Shown piece after piece: positions 1 to 12,874 of a stretch of DNA of 64,000 nucleotides. Positions within the stretch are counted from its first letter, which is position 1. Every line of letters starts with the position of its first letter. The position numbers and the translations under genes were made by a program. Where the stretch lies: assembly GCA_013396655.1 (NCBI GenBank), contig WBMV01004767.1:226329-290328 (forward strand), in the 5' to 3' direction. The notes under the pieces were generated by a model that saw only the letters and a program-made list of their open reading frames with translations, had not been told where the DNA came from and made no database searches. The stretch comes from Campylorhamphus procurvoides (Eukaryota > Chordata > Aves > Passeriformes > Dendrocolaptidae).

Positions 1-360
1 GCAGCTGGGCAGAGCCCGGTGTCAGCTCACGGTGCTGATGATCCCTGAGCTCTGAACCTGACCCACAAATAAAACCACACACATTATCTACTGCTCCAGC
101 TCTCCACGGGAGGAATTGGTGATGAACTCGTGGCACAAATCAGGGGGTTAGTCATGGCACAGCAGTGGGAAGGGGAAGCTGTGAGACTGATCTGAGGCTA
201 AAGTGGCTGGGGAAGTCCCTGTAAAGCTGAGCTAAATCATCTGGTGTAAGTTCCTAATTTGTATTCATTTTGGATGGTCCCACAACACCTCTCTGAGCAC
301 ATGCCTAAATATTCCCAGGAAAGACCTCAGGACAGTTCTGACTCAGAGTCTCACCTTTTT

Positions 361-650
361 CATAGAATCGCGGAGTCCTGGAATGGTTTGGGTTGGGAGG
401 GACCTTAAAGTCCATCCCATCCCACCCCTGCCATGGGCAGGGACACCTCCCACCAGCCCAGGTTGCTCCAAGCCCTGTCCAACCTGACCTTGGGCACTTC
501 CAGGGACCCAGGGGCAGCCACAGCTTCTCTGGGCACCCTGTGCCAGGGCCTGCCCACCCTCCCAGGGGGGGATTCCTTCCTAATATCTGGTTTAAACCTA
601 CTGTCTTTGAGCTTGAAATTCCAGTCTCTTTTCTTTTTTCCTCCCCTTGT
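361..650 (-). repeat. CR1 LINE 3' end, 5'-truncated
   Basis: The plus strand begins with the complement of the CR1 3' terminal octamer repeat (CATAGAATCG) and continues with TGGTTTGGGTTGGGAGGGACC, the complement of the CR1 3' UTR. The CCATGGGCAGGGACACC block and the 'cttcctaatatctggtttaaacc' region characteristic of avian CR1 follow. The element therefore reads on the minus strand. It is 5'-truncated, as nearly all CR1 copies are. The right boundary is approximate, where similarity fades in a CT-rich tract. Confidence 0.9.
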
Positions 651-1166
651 TTTCCTCTCTCAGCTCTGGAGGAGCTCAGGGGGCAGCAGGGTGGCCAGGC
701 CATGGACCCTGCTCTCACACAGCCAGGGCTCACTGTGGTGCCACCGCTGTCCCCGCTGTCCCCATCTTTGCTGGCTCCAGAAGCAGAGGAGAAACACAAG
801 GGCAGAGGAGGCACAGTGTGGCCCAAGCTACTCTTTAGCCCTTTTGCTGGAATCACGGAGATTCTCTGCCCACAGAGCTCCAAACTCTGCAGGAATGACA
901 TTAAAAGGCACTTGTGGTGGCCCAGAGAACCCTGAACCATCTGCAGTTGGACACTCCAGCTTCAAAAGCATCCAAAGGCTTGGCAGCAAAGGGGGTAGAA
1001 CTGAACCTCTGGAGCCAAGGTGTTCCCAGGGCTGTAAGGAAGAATTCCGTGAGATTCAGAGGCTGGGCCAAACCCCAGCATAGAAGGAAAGGCAATGTGG
1101 GGGTGCTGCCCAGGATGGGGAGGCAGAGATGTGTCCCACCAGTGCCCAGGGAACACAGGACAGAGC
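651..1166. other. Intronic sequence, nothing recognised
   Basis: No gene or repeat family is recognised. Open frames in this interval are short and overlap the neighbouring repeats. Confidence 0.4.
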
Positions 1167-1226
1167 TGGGACTGGGACTGGGACTGGGACTGGGACTGGG
1201 ACTAGGACTGAGACTGGGACTGGGCC
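1167..1226. repeat. GGGACT hexamer microsatellite
   Basis: About nine tandem copies of the hexamer GGGACT are present, with two slightly mutated units (AGGACT, GAGACT) near the right end. The G3 runs every six bases could form a G-quadruplex on the plus strand. The GT/LG-repeat open frames seen here are products of this simple repeat and not genes. Confidence 0.92.
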
Positions 1227-2285
1227 AGGCTCCTTCAGGAGGTGTGGAAGGGAGAGCCTGGTTTGTAATCTGCCTGTTTCCTTGCAGAGGCAATCACAAT
1301 TTTTAGCAGCAGCTAATTCCCCGGGTTTCCCCTCATCTGCTTTCCCACCAGAGCTGACAACACGAGCACATTTAGCAGAGAAGCTGCTCCAAGAGAGGGG
1401 GAATCACCAGCAATAGGAAAATTACAATTTCTCCTAAAGCTGTTAGTTCATATTAAACATCTTCCGTTCTGCTTACTCAAACTATAATGTGTCTGTAATA
1501 AACATGTGATTATACTAGTTAGCTTTTTGGCTAAAATATTTGGAACAGTAAAATTGATAGATAATTACAGTAACAGTTATTTGTTCCCTGCCAAACCTGC
1601 ACTAAGGCATGCCTGCCTGCAGACTTATGTCTTTTTAAGCACAAAAAGATAAGCAGTAACACATCATACACTTTGAATAATGAAAAAGATTTCCTATGGC
1701 CAGCATTTCAGAAGGGGAAACAGACTGTGGTTTGATACAAACCATATCTATTTACGTAAAATGGGATTTTAATTGGAGCTACTTATTCCTGTGATACAAA
1801 TGAGGCAATGAAAAATGATTGATGCACTCTGGCAATTATTGTTACAGCACCTTGCAAACTCCAACAAAAAAACCTTCCATGTACATAAGGGCTGTTTAAA
1901 TTTTCATAAGATACAGAACTGCATTTCAGGAGGCAAAATATTAATGCTACACGTTGGGCAATATTTATATTTAAACACAACCAATATTTAACCGAAAACT
2001 CCGAATACGTGAGGAATGCTGGGTGGGTTTGTTTAAGTGATGAATAGATTTATCTGGGAAATGCACAAAAGAAAGCAAAGAAGGCACTAAGGAGTTATTT
2101 TTGGCAGTGGGAATGTCCAGGGCTGATGCTGCACAAAGAGGATGCTGGTGCAGACAGCTCCTGTCCCCAAAGAGTCCCTGCTGCTGCTCCTCTGTTTGCA
2201 CCTCACAGCAGAGGTTAAGAGTGCAAAGGCAGCTCCTGTCCAGGATTGCACAGCAGGAGGAGCAGCATAAATTCTTAATAAGTGC
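1227..2285. other. Intronic, AT-rich, nothing recognised
   Basis: From about 1430 to 2080 the base composition is AT-rich. It contains no recognisable repeat or coding signal. Confidence 0.4.
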
Positions 2286-2417
2286 TGTACCTGGGGGGCA
2301 GGAGAGCAATCCTGTACCTGGGGGGCAGGGAGCAATCCTGTACCTGGGGGGCAGAGAGCAATCCTGTACCTGGGGGGCAGGAGAGCAATCCTGTACCTGG
2401 GGGGCAGGGAGCAATCC
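2286..2417. repeat. 26-27-bp minisatellite, 5 units
   Basis: There are five head-to-tail units starting TGTACCTGGGGGGCAG and ending AGCAATCC. They differ mainly by one or two bases in the purine segment (GGAGAGC, GGGAGC, AGAGAGC). Unit length alternates between 26 and 27 bp, so all frames are mixed and the array is not coding. Every unit carries a run of six Gs. Confidence 0.93.
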
Positions 2418-3077
2418 TGCTCCTTTAAGTGAGAGCTCCTGTCCATGCCCAGCTGTGGGGTGGCACTGCCCAGGGAGCAGCAGCCAGCAGGGCTCAGGCA
2501 CCACGGGCAGGGCTCCTGGTACAGGTGAGCCTTCTGGGCATGCCAACACTGCAGCAGAGAGAACAGCTGGGGGACCCACCAAGAGTCATTTGTCAGGGAA
2601 GAAAAGGCCACGTCTGCTCGAAAAGGATGCCAAGAAGCTGCTCGTGAGAGAGGAGTGTATTGAATAACAGACCAAAGCAATCAGGACCTTCTGTGGTTAT
2701 AATCTCATTTGGGCATTGACAGCATTTCAGTCAATAGACTGTCAGGCACTAGCCAAGAGTTGTATTGCAAAAATGTTTGGGCCATCATCTCAAATTTCAA
2801 AGCTGATGCTCTACAAGGTCACAGAGTGGAATCGTTATTCTTAATAGGATGAGTGATCAAGCCATAAATCCAGCAAAATCAAATTTCACTTTGGTGTTTC
2901 CTATAAAGAAAAATTAAAAAAAAAGCCACCCAAAACATTCAACTTTTATGTATCATCATTCCTAGCAACCACATCACATTGCATCAGGAAAATCAGTGGC
3001 CTCTGCAGATAAACCATGATCTCACTTGTATTGAAATCAGCCCCGAGTTCCCACTGTCTCTTCAGGGAGTTGGGGAT
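2418..3077. other. Intronic, nothing recognised
   Basis: The sequence is intronic and AT-rich to the right of 2660. No repeat family or exon is recognised. Confidence 0.4.
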
Positions 3078-3438
3078 AATCAGAGAATTCCAGGATGGCT
3101 TGGATTGGAAGGACCTTAAAGCCCATCTTGATCCATCCCCCTGCCATGGGCAGGGACATTCCCACCAGCCCAGGGTGCTCCAACCTGGCCTTGGACACTC
3201 CCAGGGATCCAGGGGCAGCCACAGCTTCTCTGCCCAACCTGTGCCAGGCCCTGCCCAACCTCACAGGGGACAATTCCTCCCTAACTTCTAATCTAAATCT
3301 CTCCTCTTTTTAATTTGAAACTGTTCCCTTGTCCCATCCCATCTATCTGTGTAAAAAGTGACCCCCCCTCTGTTTTATAACCCCTTTAATAACTGAGAGG
3401 CTGCAACGAGGTGTCCCCAGACCCTTCTCTTCTCTGAA
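3078..3438 (-). repeat. CR1 LINE 3' end
   Basis: The plus strand shows the complement of a CR1 tail: the AGAGAATTCCAGGATGG start, a GGAAGGACCTTAAAGCCCAT block, the CCATGGGCAGGGACA block, 'ccctaacttctaatctaaat', 'cccttgtcccatccc', and finally 'cccttctcttctctgaa', which is the most 5' segment retained. It is among the longest CR1 copies in the window (about 360 bp). Confidence 0.92.
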
Positions 3439-6210
3439 GGGGAGCAGTGGGTTTGGAAGGGGTAACTCATCATTAATCCTGTGTCATTCTGGATGCAGAT
3501 TCCCACATCCTGGATGTTCACACTGGCCCAAGCAATGTCAGAGCAGAGCAGGCAGTTTGGTTTGTGCTCCCCCTGCCCCCAGCTGCAGTGCCACCTCTGC
3601 AGTGGAGTTTGGTGCAGACATGCCCAAATTACACCTTCAGGGCAGTAGGGTCAGCACATGGTCAGGCTCTGTCACTCTGGGCATTTCTTTTCTTTTCTTT
3701 CTTGAGCCTCTCAGCGAACCTGAACCAAGGACAAAAAACCAAACTAAACACTCAGAGCGTGTCAGGTGGGTTTGGTTTGTATTGTGACAGAGGTGCCCTG
3801 TGGAGTGAGGGCAGGGTGGTGCTGCTGGTCCCAAACCACGGCAGGATCCCTGCACTGCCTGGTTTTGTCTGGCATTGCAGTGTGGGGATACAATTGCACT
3901 GTTGGCCTTTTGAGTGCCTTTCCATTGGAAATGCAATATTAATGAGCCAACTGAGCTGCCCCAAACAATAACAGGCAGAGGAACAAAAAGTTACCCCCAA
4001 CTGTCCCAATTCCACATGAACCTTCCTAACTCAGCTACATCTAACACCAGAAAAGGGGAAAATACCCAAAGCAGAAGACATTAATGAATTGTGAAACATG
4101 GATCAAGGGCAGTTCTCCTAAATCCCTGATTTGATCAGTTCAAGACATGTCCCTCTCATATACCAGTAATCACCTGCATACGGGGTTTAGCAACTAACTC
4201 TAATTATAGAGATGTTGAGCAGTGATTTTTTTAAAGTGAGAGTTAAGCTGAGAAGAGCTTCTTGACTAGGAGCCAGTGTGCTCAATCAATTAAATTATCA
4301 TAAGAGAAGAAGAATCAGAGCAAGGGGGGAATGCGGATGTGAGTGTGAGGCTGATCATTAGTACAACTGAACTGTCACCTCAGCTCAGGCTGGAATGTGG
4401 CCACAGAAGCAGATTGATGGATGAATTCTGCTCAGCAGAGAGCAGCCCACAGTGAATTGCTGATCAGATCTGAAAATAAATCTTCCCATATTACAAGGCA
4501 AGGTGGAACTGCCGGCTCTGCAGCCCTGCTGGAGCTCCCAGGCTGAGCAGGTCCCCCCGTGTGCCTCGGCCTGGGGGGTTTTCCTGGTCTGAAGGAGGTT
4601 CTGCTGCCCCTGTTATGGGATGTTTGTGCTGGGGAGGTGTTCCAGCAGCTCATTAACACAGGGAGTGGGGTGAGTTTGCAAAGCTTTGCACGGGTTTGGG
4701 TGACTCAAAGATGCAGATTTCCCTGGAACTGCTATTCTTCCAGATGACAACATCTGCCAATTAAGGGAAGGAGACTGAGTGGAGGCACAGCTTTGGCTGC
4801 AGAGCCAAGGGCAGTGTGGGAGGAAGGTGTCTGGCAGGTTGGGGTTCTGGGGTCAGGGGGGATTTGGGAACCTGCAGAGGACACCAGAACAGCTCCCTGC
4901 TCAGGGGGTCTCTGCTGTGGTCACCTGTTTCAGGCCTCAGGATTCAGGGACACTGGTTCAGGCTCCCTCGGTGGAGACAAAGAACTCCTGATCTTGGCAT
5001 ATGGAGTCAAACTTTAAACTGACAGGGGAAAATTCACAGTGAATTCATTAGGTGCCCACAGAGTCCTAAGGAAGAGGAGGCCTGGGCTGCTGTCACCATC
5101 CCCTGCTTTGCAAGTCACAGTGATGGGACTCTGGAACCAAAAATCAGTGTATAAATCATGACAAGATGTGAACTTCATTCCTCATTTAGGAAGTTTGTGC
5201 TGTAGGAGAAGTGAGGCTCATTCCTGTTACACAACCACAGGAATGGCTTTACAAATGATTATAAATATCATCATTTAACTCCTGTGGGAGCTCAAACACT
5301 CCCAGATCTGCACTATTCTGAAAAGGCAGGAGCAGTGTGTGAGACTTGAAATGTCTTGGTTTGTCACTTTACTGCAGTTAGATGTTTTTGGAAGATGACA
5401 TCTAAATAGAGAGGGTTTTTTCCCCCAAACCTGCATCCTGGATAAGATTTCCACCAACTGATTTCTGTCTGGCATGCACAAAGCTCCCACATCCCCCTTA
5501 ATAGCCCAGAGCACTCTAATTAAGACTGTGGGTAGTGAGTTGCCTTTTTATAGCACGTGAAGTCCATAAACCAAAGCCATTTCTCCAGCTGCCCACTAAA
5601 CCTCACAGCCCTTTAAGGGCATGGTGAGATCTTCCCCAAACCATTGTGATGTTCCTGTTCCAAGGGCTTTTAGTACCACTGATAGATGGCCAACCTGAGA
5701 GCAGGAGGAAGAGCAGCTCTTACCTTACCCATGAAGCTTGAGCTGGCACAAGGAGAAGGATAAAGAAATCCCCCATGCCATGTGTCTCCCTAAGGATGTC
5801 ACCCCATTCCTTAGGGTGCTTAAGCTGCAAGGAGACAGAAGGGTTGGTGGCTCTCAGGGCTGCAAAGCCCAGGGAAAACCTCACTTAATAAATCAAAATC
5901 TTTGCACTGTCCTAAGCTGACTCTGCTCAAAGCAAAACACTGGACTGAATTCAGATACATGGAAATGAGGTGCTAATTGTTTTTTTTCTGGAAATCATCC
6001 AGGTCTCACTTGTGGGTCTCCTCTTTCCTCTGAGATTCCTCATCAGCAGAAAGGGGATCCCATTTGTTTTTCCTCACTCCTTTGCCTCTCCTGACCCAAG
6101 GACATTCCCACCATGCCCTTGGATCCCTTAGTCTGGCAAACCCTGCCATCTCCTGCCTCACACACAGATCTTCCAGGGCCCAGAGCCTACAGAAACAGGC
6201 ACAACTCCTT
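3439..6210. other. Intronic, nothing recognised apart from a short TTTTC run
   Basis: A short (TTTTC)n-like tract lies at about 3685-3702. Otherwise there is no repeat family, RNA gene or exon I can identify. Confidence 0.4.
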
Positions 6211-6308
6211 GCAGAGAATCACGGGATCCTGGAAGTTCTAAAAAGACTTGGGTTGGAAGGGACCTTGGAGATCCTCCCATTCCAAGCCCTGCCACGGGCA
6301 GGGATGCC
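6211..6308 (-). repeat. CR1 LINE 3' fragment
   Basis: The plus strand carries the CR1 complement AGAGAATCACGGGATCCTGG, followed by GGGTTGGAAGGGACCTTGG and a degraded CCACGGGCAGGGATG. Similarity stops near 6308. The following 180 bp, with 'cagatcattaatgcaaatattgg', may be another CR1-derived piece, but I cannot be sure. Confidence 0.85.
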
Positions 6309-9300
6309 AATAATGTGGAGATCAATGCCAGCCTTCCCCCTGAAATGCTGCAGGACCTGGCCAGAGGGTGGGGATGGCTCTGGGTGCACACTGTGCCCTC
6401 CCCACTGCCCTGCCAGTTCTGCCAGGCACAGATTCAGCTGCAGGGGTTCCACATTTACTCCCAGATCATTAATGCAAATATTGGTAGCAGTGACTCTAAC
6501 AGCAGAAGCCCACCAGAAATACATGTGATGTTTATTCCACACTGACAGCTGCTTTTTGAGATCTGTCATTGAGCTTTTATTCAATTATTAATGCATGTTA
6601 TTGATAATTGTATAGTGCTAACTTCTTAATCAGAATATCCTTCAGAACTGAATCAAATGTGGCACAAAAGTGTATTTTATTTGCACACCTACTGCAATAG
6701 AACTTGCAAGCGAATCTGTGATCTCATCAAAGAATGAAATCAGGTGTGTGTAGAGTGACCAATTTCTTGTGAAAAGCTAAACCTTATTTTATTATATTTT
6801 AATTTTTTCATTGATTGCATTCAAACAGCACGGTGATTTATTGTTTTGCCTACTGAAGTGAACAATCTTGTCCAAAATCTGTGCAGGATTGTGAAAACCT
6901 TCCTTTTTCTGTTTGTGGGTTTTTTCCTAGAACTTTTCTTAAAGTCATTTTTGAGAACTTACAACCATAAGAGTGACTTGGCTGCTGGGCTGGCACAGCC
7001 ACGAACCCAGGGGGGAGAAGGAATATCTGAGTCATCCTCCCAAGTCCCTGTTCCAGGTCTCAAGCACAAATCAAAGAGCAACAGGGAGTTGTTCCCAGGC
7101 TGCTGCAGCACAGGCAGAGATGGATTTGGAGGAGCAGGAGGGCCCAGAGGCCTCGTGCTCTGCCCCAGGGCTGGGCTGGAGGGGCAGGGGCTCCTCCTGC
7201 TCCCAGGGGAGGGAATTAGCAGGGGGGGATCCTGGGGGGAGTGTCAGCACCAAAGCAGCTTCTGCTCTTCCCTCCAGCTCCTCTCACTCTGCCCCTGCTC
7301 TCACAAAGGAATATGATTAAGAGGTGAGCTGTTTAGATCCATTTTTAATATCTCCTGATCAAAAGGGGAAGCTTAAAGAGCATGTAAGGGATGACTTTGA
7401 TATTAAAGAGAGAGAAAGAAGAACAAATAGTTTAATTTGCTTCTTGTCGTTCTTGGCTTGGGATTTTGAAGCAGATGTTCATGTGCAAACACAAAAAACC
7501 TGTATTCCATCCAAGTCTGAGCACAAATTGCCTGGTTCAGAGGGAGGATGTCTGGTGAGGACCACACCACTGTGGTGCCTGCTCAGAGGGGAGAAGGATG
7601 GCACAGGAAACCACCCCTGGGAACGGGCTGAATGTGGGACCAAAATGAGAGAAGAAATCCTTGAAAAGGAACAAAATATTGCAGTAACCCCTCCTCACAA
7701 AACAAGTGTCAGTGTGCATGGACCTGAAAACTGAGATCGAGCACCACAGTGAGATTTTAATGGTGATCTTGAGAGACAAAGAAGGAAGGAATGGGAAAAG
7801 AAAGGGGCTGATTTCTGCATCTTAAGCTGATGAGAGCACAGGGTGGCACATCTGAAGCCTCTGATTAATCATAAATAGGGGAAACAGACTCTTCATGTCA
7901 TCCAAATTCTAAAGGGTTGCAATGTCAGGTTTTCAAGAGGGCTTTGATTCTTTTTGGTCTGCACATGTAATGAGGAATGAGAGGGGAATCGTGGAAACCA
8001 GACAGAGGAGAGAAACCCAATCAGTGAGGACTCAAAGAGGAGGATGTGTGATGTGTCACACAGCACTGTAACCCAGAACCTGAGGGGAATGCTCCACTGC
8101 AGCAGCTCCCACCAACCTTCCACCTGCCCCTGAAGAGCCACTGCTCACCAGCACAACCTCCTGCTCTCCCAGGGGATTCCAAAGCAGTGAGGGAAGAGTG
8201 AACCAGCTCAGCTCATTCCTGCCAGGAGGAGAACAGGCACGGGCACTGGCAGAGCCTTCAAAGGGTCATCCTGCCCCCTTCCCTTCAGCCATGGAGTCAT
8301 CACAGCTGGGCATTATCACCCATCCTGGCACTTCCTATGGGCTTATGATTCTTTAAATTGATAGACATTTAATCTCCACTTCCTTTACAAGAGCCTCAGG
8401 AACACCCCCAGCTGTTCATGATGAAGATGGAAGAGGAAGGGGAGGCAGACTATGAGTATTAACAGGTGAAAAGGCCTAAGGTTTGGATATAAATTTGGGC
8501 TGTTTGACCCCACAGCAAGACAGTCCCTGAGCTCCTTTCATTTAAAACCTACTCATGGAAGCAAAGCTACGGATGCAGGGCATACAGACAGGAGTTACCC
8601 ATGGACATCCACATATTCCAGTGGATTTATGGAGGCACTGCCAGTTACCTCCCTGGCTGCACTTCTGTGGAAGCCAAACTGTGCCACAGGGGACAGCAGA
8701 ACCTCCCAGGCCCTCTGACCTTGGAGAGGTTTAGTCACAGCCACTGCATTCACCATCACACTGTGTTAGTGGCCAAACACTTCTGCTGTTCCTGCTTCTA
8801 AATGTGTTCAGGTTTCATATGGGAAATTCAAACATTTCAAATTATCTCAAAATATTGTGCTCAGATTTGTAACAGCAGCCCAGTATTTACCTTGCATTAA
8901 CTGAGCATAAGCTGAGTGCAAAACCTGGCCCTTCATACAATGGGATACCTTTGGCACAGGGCCCAGACAAGAACAAAAAAAACAATTGTCTGAATTTAAT
9001 CAGCTGGTGTTAGTTGGCAGTGCAAGAAGTCTTTATGCAGGTATTTATTTGTCCCAGCAATAACAAGAATATTGGAATTTATATCCAGGAGATAAGCAAG
9101 TACCTTGTCACTCAAGCACAACTAACAAGGGAATTGCTATTTGGTGCAGACATGTAAATGCCAAATGCTTAGTCTGGTTATTATTGTAAATTCCATTTTT
9201 ACAACCTCTTGTTTTTAAAATGGCCTCTTAATTGATTTTTAATTATATTTTTCAATGACATTTAACTCCACATGCTTTGTAAATAAACCCACACACATGC

Positions 9301-9499
9301 CAAAATATATTAAAGGAGCAGACCTGGATCCATGGGAGGTGCTATTTCCACAGCCTGCACCACGTGCTGCAGGAGATGCTCTGCATGTGAAGGGGGATCA
9401 GGGCTGATCTAAGGGCTCAGCTCTCCCACAGGCAGCTGCTGCCAGAAGGTTTGGTCCTCAGGGTGCTCCTGATACCCAGGAATGGTAGTGAAGGGGATG
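6309..9499. other. Intronic, AT-rich block at 6560-6850
   Basis: No gene is recognised. Positions 6560-6850 are notably AT-rich with several ATTAAT/TAATTG words. A GC-richer stretch at 7060-7290 contains open frames on both strands but no splice-flanked similarity. Confidence 0.4.
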
Positions 9500-9617
9500 G
9501 TACACAAAATGAGTGAGAACTTCCAGTTCTGGGCCCTGAGTGACTATCTAAGGTAAAATCTGGCCAGGACACACTGACCTAGGGCTGGTTTAGTGTAAAA
9601 TTCCACAAGGTCTTCAG
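9500..9617. repeat. Diverged tandem duplicate, copy A
   Basis: This copy is clearly related to 9665-9788. Shared landmarks in order are ACAAAATGAG/GTAAAATGAG, AACTTCCA, TTCTGGGCCCTGAGTGA, CAGGACACACTG, GGCT and GTCTT(C/T)AGTG. The divergence is substantial, so the duplication is not recent. The copy begins and ends next to GGGATGG words, the seed of the pentamer array that separates the two copies. Confidence 0.85.
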
Positions 9618-9664
9618 TGGGATGGGATGGGATGGGATGGGATGGGATGGGATGGGATGGGATG
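9618..9664. repeat. (TGGGA)n pentanucleotide microsatellite
   Basis: About nine perfect tandem copies of TGGGA sit exactly at the junction between the two diverged duplicate copies. The SHPIP-repeat open frame on the minus strand is a product of this array. Confidence 0.95.
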
Positions 9665-9788
9665 ATGTGTAAAATGAGCAGCAACTTCCAATTCTGGGCC
9701 CTGAGTGATTCCCAAGCTGAAATCCAGCCAGGACACACTGGCCCAGAGCTGGCTTAACACGAAGCTGCACGATGTCTTTAGTGATCAG
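9665..9788. repeat. Diverged tandem duplicate, copy B
   Basis: This is the second copy of the unit at 9500-9617, in the same orientation and spaced about 165 bp from it. The TTCTGGGCCCTGAGTGA and CCAGGACACACTGG segments are the best-preserved landmarks. Confidence 0.85.
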
Positions 9789-12700
9789 AAGAGGTCTTTA
9801 GCATCTCTTTAACCTCAGGAACACCATGTCACAGAGAAGCTGAAGGCATCCTGTGTCTCCAGTGGGCTTTTTAAAGGTAGCCAAGAAGCATTTAAGGACA
9901 TGGAACTATAAATTGCATCCATCCAGCTGCCTAAGGCACAGGTTTGGGGAAAGTTTAAAAACCTACCCCAGCCAACTGAAACGCTGCATGAAACCCCTCC
10001 ATTCCCCGGAGTTTCACACAGTAGCCCTGAGGTTTGGGGCCCAAAGCATTCTGTGCCATTCAAGAGAGAGACCACACACAGGGAGAGGCTGGAACCAGTT
10101 GCCCCAGAGCCCCCCACCCTACATGGGCCATGGGATTTGTTGGAAAGCACTCACTGTGGTAGCTGCTGGTCCCACCAGGCTCTGCCGGAGCGGCGCGGGG
10201 CTCCCCCAGCCCGTCAGAGGTGGCCAGAGCTTATGGAAAATCAGAAGAACAACTTGAGAAACACCATGGGCTGTGCATTGCTGCAAACACTGCACAGCCT
10301 TGTCAGGCAGCAGCACAGCACCAGCTGAGGGCTGCACCTCTTCCACTCTGCTGACACTTCACACGTACCTTTCACAGGGGCAGGATGTCACACTGACATG
10401 AGCAGGACTGTAATGTCATTAATGGCTACAGAAGAAGTGGAAAACACTGGAAAACCAGAATTCAGTATTTATCCAATTCCCACGCTCAGCAGTTATGGCA
10501 GAGGCAGAGTGCTTTTGTTGGGGAAGGACCTGATTCCTTCAGGCTGTGGAACTCAAAACCCCCCGAGGGCTGGGGAATGACTCTGTGGATCCTGGGTAAG
10601 ATTCACTCCTGTGCAGAGATCCAGCACAAGCCACTATATCCAATACATCTCCCATACATTCCCCACTCTGCAGAATAAAGCAGCACACAAATCACACATT
10701 ACTGGTACTACAAGGCCTGGATACACATTTTACCTGCCCTTATTTCTTGCAGCTGCAGCTTTGGCTCACCTACACCTCCTCCTATGGGATCTGAGGGAAA
10801 GGAATGGAACTGGCATTCCTTAGTGAAACCAGGGTTCAGGTTCCTGCCATAATGGGAAGATGGTAAAACACCTTTGCTGGCAGTTTTAAAACTTCCAGAA
10901 CACTGAAATTAAACAAAAGGAATTGGAAATCTCGGGGACAGATTCCAGCAGACAGCAAAGCACACTCAGTTCATTAACTGACTCTGAAGAAATGCAAGTT
11001 CTACATTTCATATGTGTCACAAACCCTTACGAAAATAAAAGTGTTTGTTAATGGACTTTTTAGAGGGGGAAAAAAGCTAAACCAAGTGGCAAAGCACTTT
11101 GCACTTCTGTGTCTCAGCAAAACTGGCTGCAAAATAGAGTATGTGGGTATATTTTAAGGAACTATAAGTAAATTTCAGATCAATCCATTCCTCAGCTTGT
11201 GCTGATGCTCAAAACAGTAACTGGCGAACAATCCTGGAAAGGTTTTGTGCAGCAAGGATAAAAACCCCTTCTCCAGCACAAGCCAGTGCTCTTGTTTCCT
11301 GGGGAAGGGAATAAATTGTTCCACTGGGGAGCCAACAATTCTTTGTCGTTTCTTTTCCAGCAAACAGAGATGCACCTGTACTTATGAATAGGTACCTTTT
11401 TATTTGGCCATAAAGTGCCTAAGAGGTCACTCAAGCATGTAATTCCTCAGCCAATTGCATAACCATGAATACTGATGGACAAATTGTAATTACAAGTGCA
11501 GGTTCGGTCTGCATGGCCAGTCTCTGTTTTATTACTCTTAATTGCCAAAACATAAATGGTTTCAGATTGTAAGAATCCTACTGGTTCCCATTTTATATGA
11601 CCGAAAGACAAACTTAACAACAAATCCTTGCAAAGATGTTGGAATTCAGGCTGGCCCAGCAGCAGGTAAGGTGAGAAATCCCCTTCTCCTCAGACACACC
11701 GAGGGAGAGAAATGCAGGGTGGACTGAACAGAATCAATTTGTCACGACCAGTAAAGGAGAGCTGAAGCTCCTGTTTTCACTTCTGAGCCCTGAACTGGCA
11801 AAGCACTTGAGCAGTGACATTTATTGATCATGCAGCCTCACAACAATGCTGGGCAAGTGCAGCGCCTGGGCAGGCAAGAGATGTGCATTAAATACAGCGG
11901 GCAAGTCCCAAAAATCGCTTTCGATAGCAGAAAAAAGGGAGACATAAATTGCACTTCCAGAGCTGCCAGGTGCATGGGATGCATGCAGCCACCTCTGCCA
12001 GCATGAAAGGGTTGGGATTTTCCTATTACATGGCTTTTGCTGTCATGTTTGATCACTGTTTTAGATGCAGAGGGGACACTGTGCCTGTTAATGTCACTGG
12101 CCTCAATCATGCAGTCCTTAATCAAGCAGAAATCCCTGCAGCTTTGCCCATAAAAGAATTACAGACTTAGTTATAGGTTTTCTGGTGCAGATTTGACCCC
12201 TGCTGCCTCCCTGCTGCAATAAAACTCCTAAACCCTTTTGGATCATTACTTCTACACCTTGCCAGAGGGCAGGGGAGGGGCAGCATTTATGGGGCTGCCT
12301 TTGGTATGAACCAAGAGCAGGAGAACCCACCCGAACCAGGGGCAGGGCTGGTAGGGATGGCCTGTCCCACAATTAATCACTTCCCCAGCTATTCCCCCAT
12401 GCAAAACAACCTTCTCGCCCTCGCTCAGCCATCGCCAGAATGTCCTCTTTCAGAACATAAAACCAGGCTCCTTAATGGTGGGAAAAGGTTATTAGGATTG
12501 TTTATTCTAAGCTCTGAAATATGCATTCAATTCTTAATTTGCTTATGTGTCTTCTAATTGTCTGAACATCGGGGTTCTGCCTTTGTGGTGGTAATTGGAA
12601 AGTGATATAAAATCCAGACTAGAAAACATTGAGCATTGCAGCGACTGGAGTTGTTTTTCATGGCATTTATGATCTCATTGCTTGTTTTTCAGAATTAAGT

Positions 12701-12874
12701 TTCCAACAGAATTCTCTTTTTAACCTACAACATTAGGTGAAGATATTAAACATGTTTCCTGGCAGACAGTATCTCTTTACGAGAGACAAGCCCAAATAAA
12801 GTCCTACCAAAGGCAGAGCCTCCAACTCACTCTGTTCCATAATTCAGCCCTGGGGAGGGAGGGAGGGAGGGACA
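9789..12874. other. Intronic, nothing recognised
   Basis: No gene is recognised. A small CpG-containing patch at 10180-10215 with a GTGAGT word on the minus strand was examined and not accepted as an exon. A short (GGGA)n tract at 12852-12871 directly abuts the next CR1 copy. Confidence 0.4.

Noticed and set aside
393..1083. Open frames of up to 216 codons near the left end
   Set aside because: They are read through an antisense CR1 tail, which is known to give long spurious frames.
2101..2667. Overlapping open frames of 180-200 codons on both strands
   Set aside because: They are driven by the 26-27-bp minisatellite, with no splice sites or protein similarity.
10119..10346. Small CpG-containing minus-strand frame ending at a GTGAGT word
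   Set aside because: There is no convincing acceptor, no EGF or EMI similarity, and the CpG patch is only about 30 bp.
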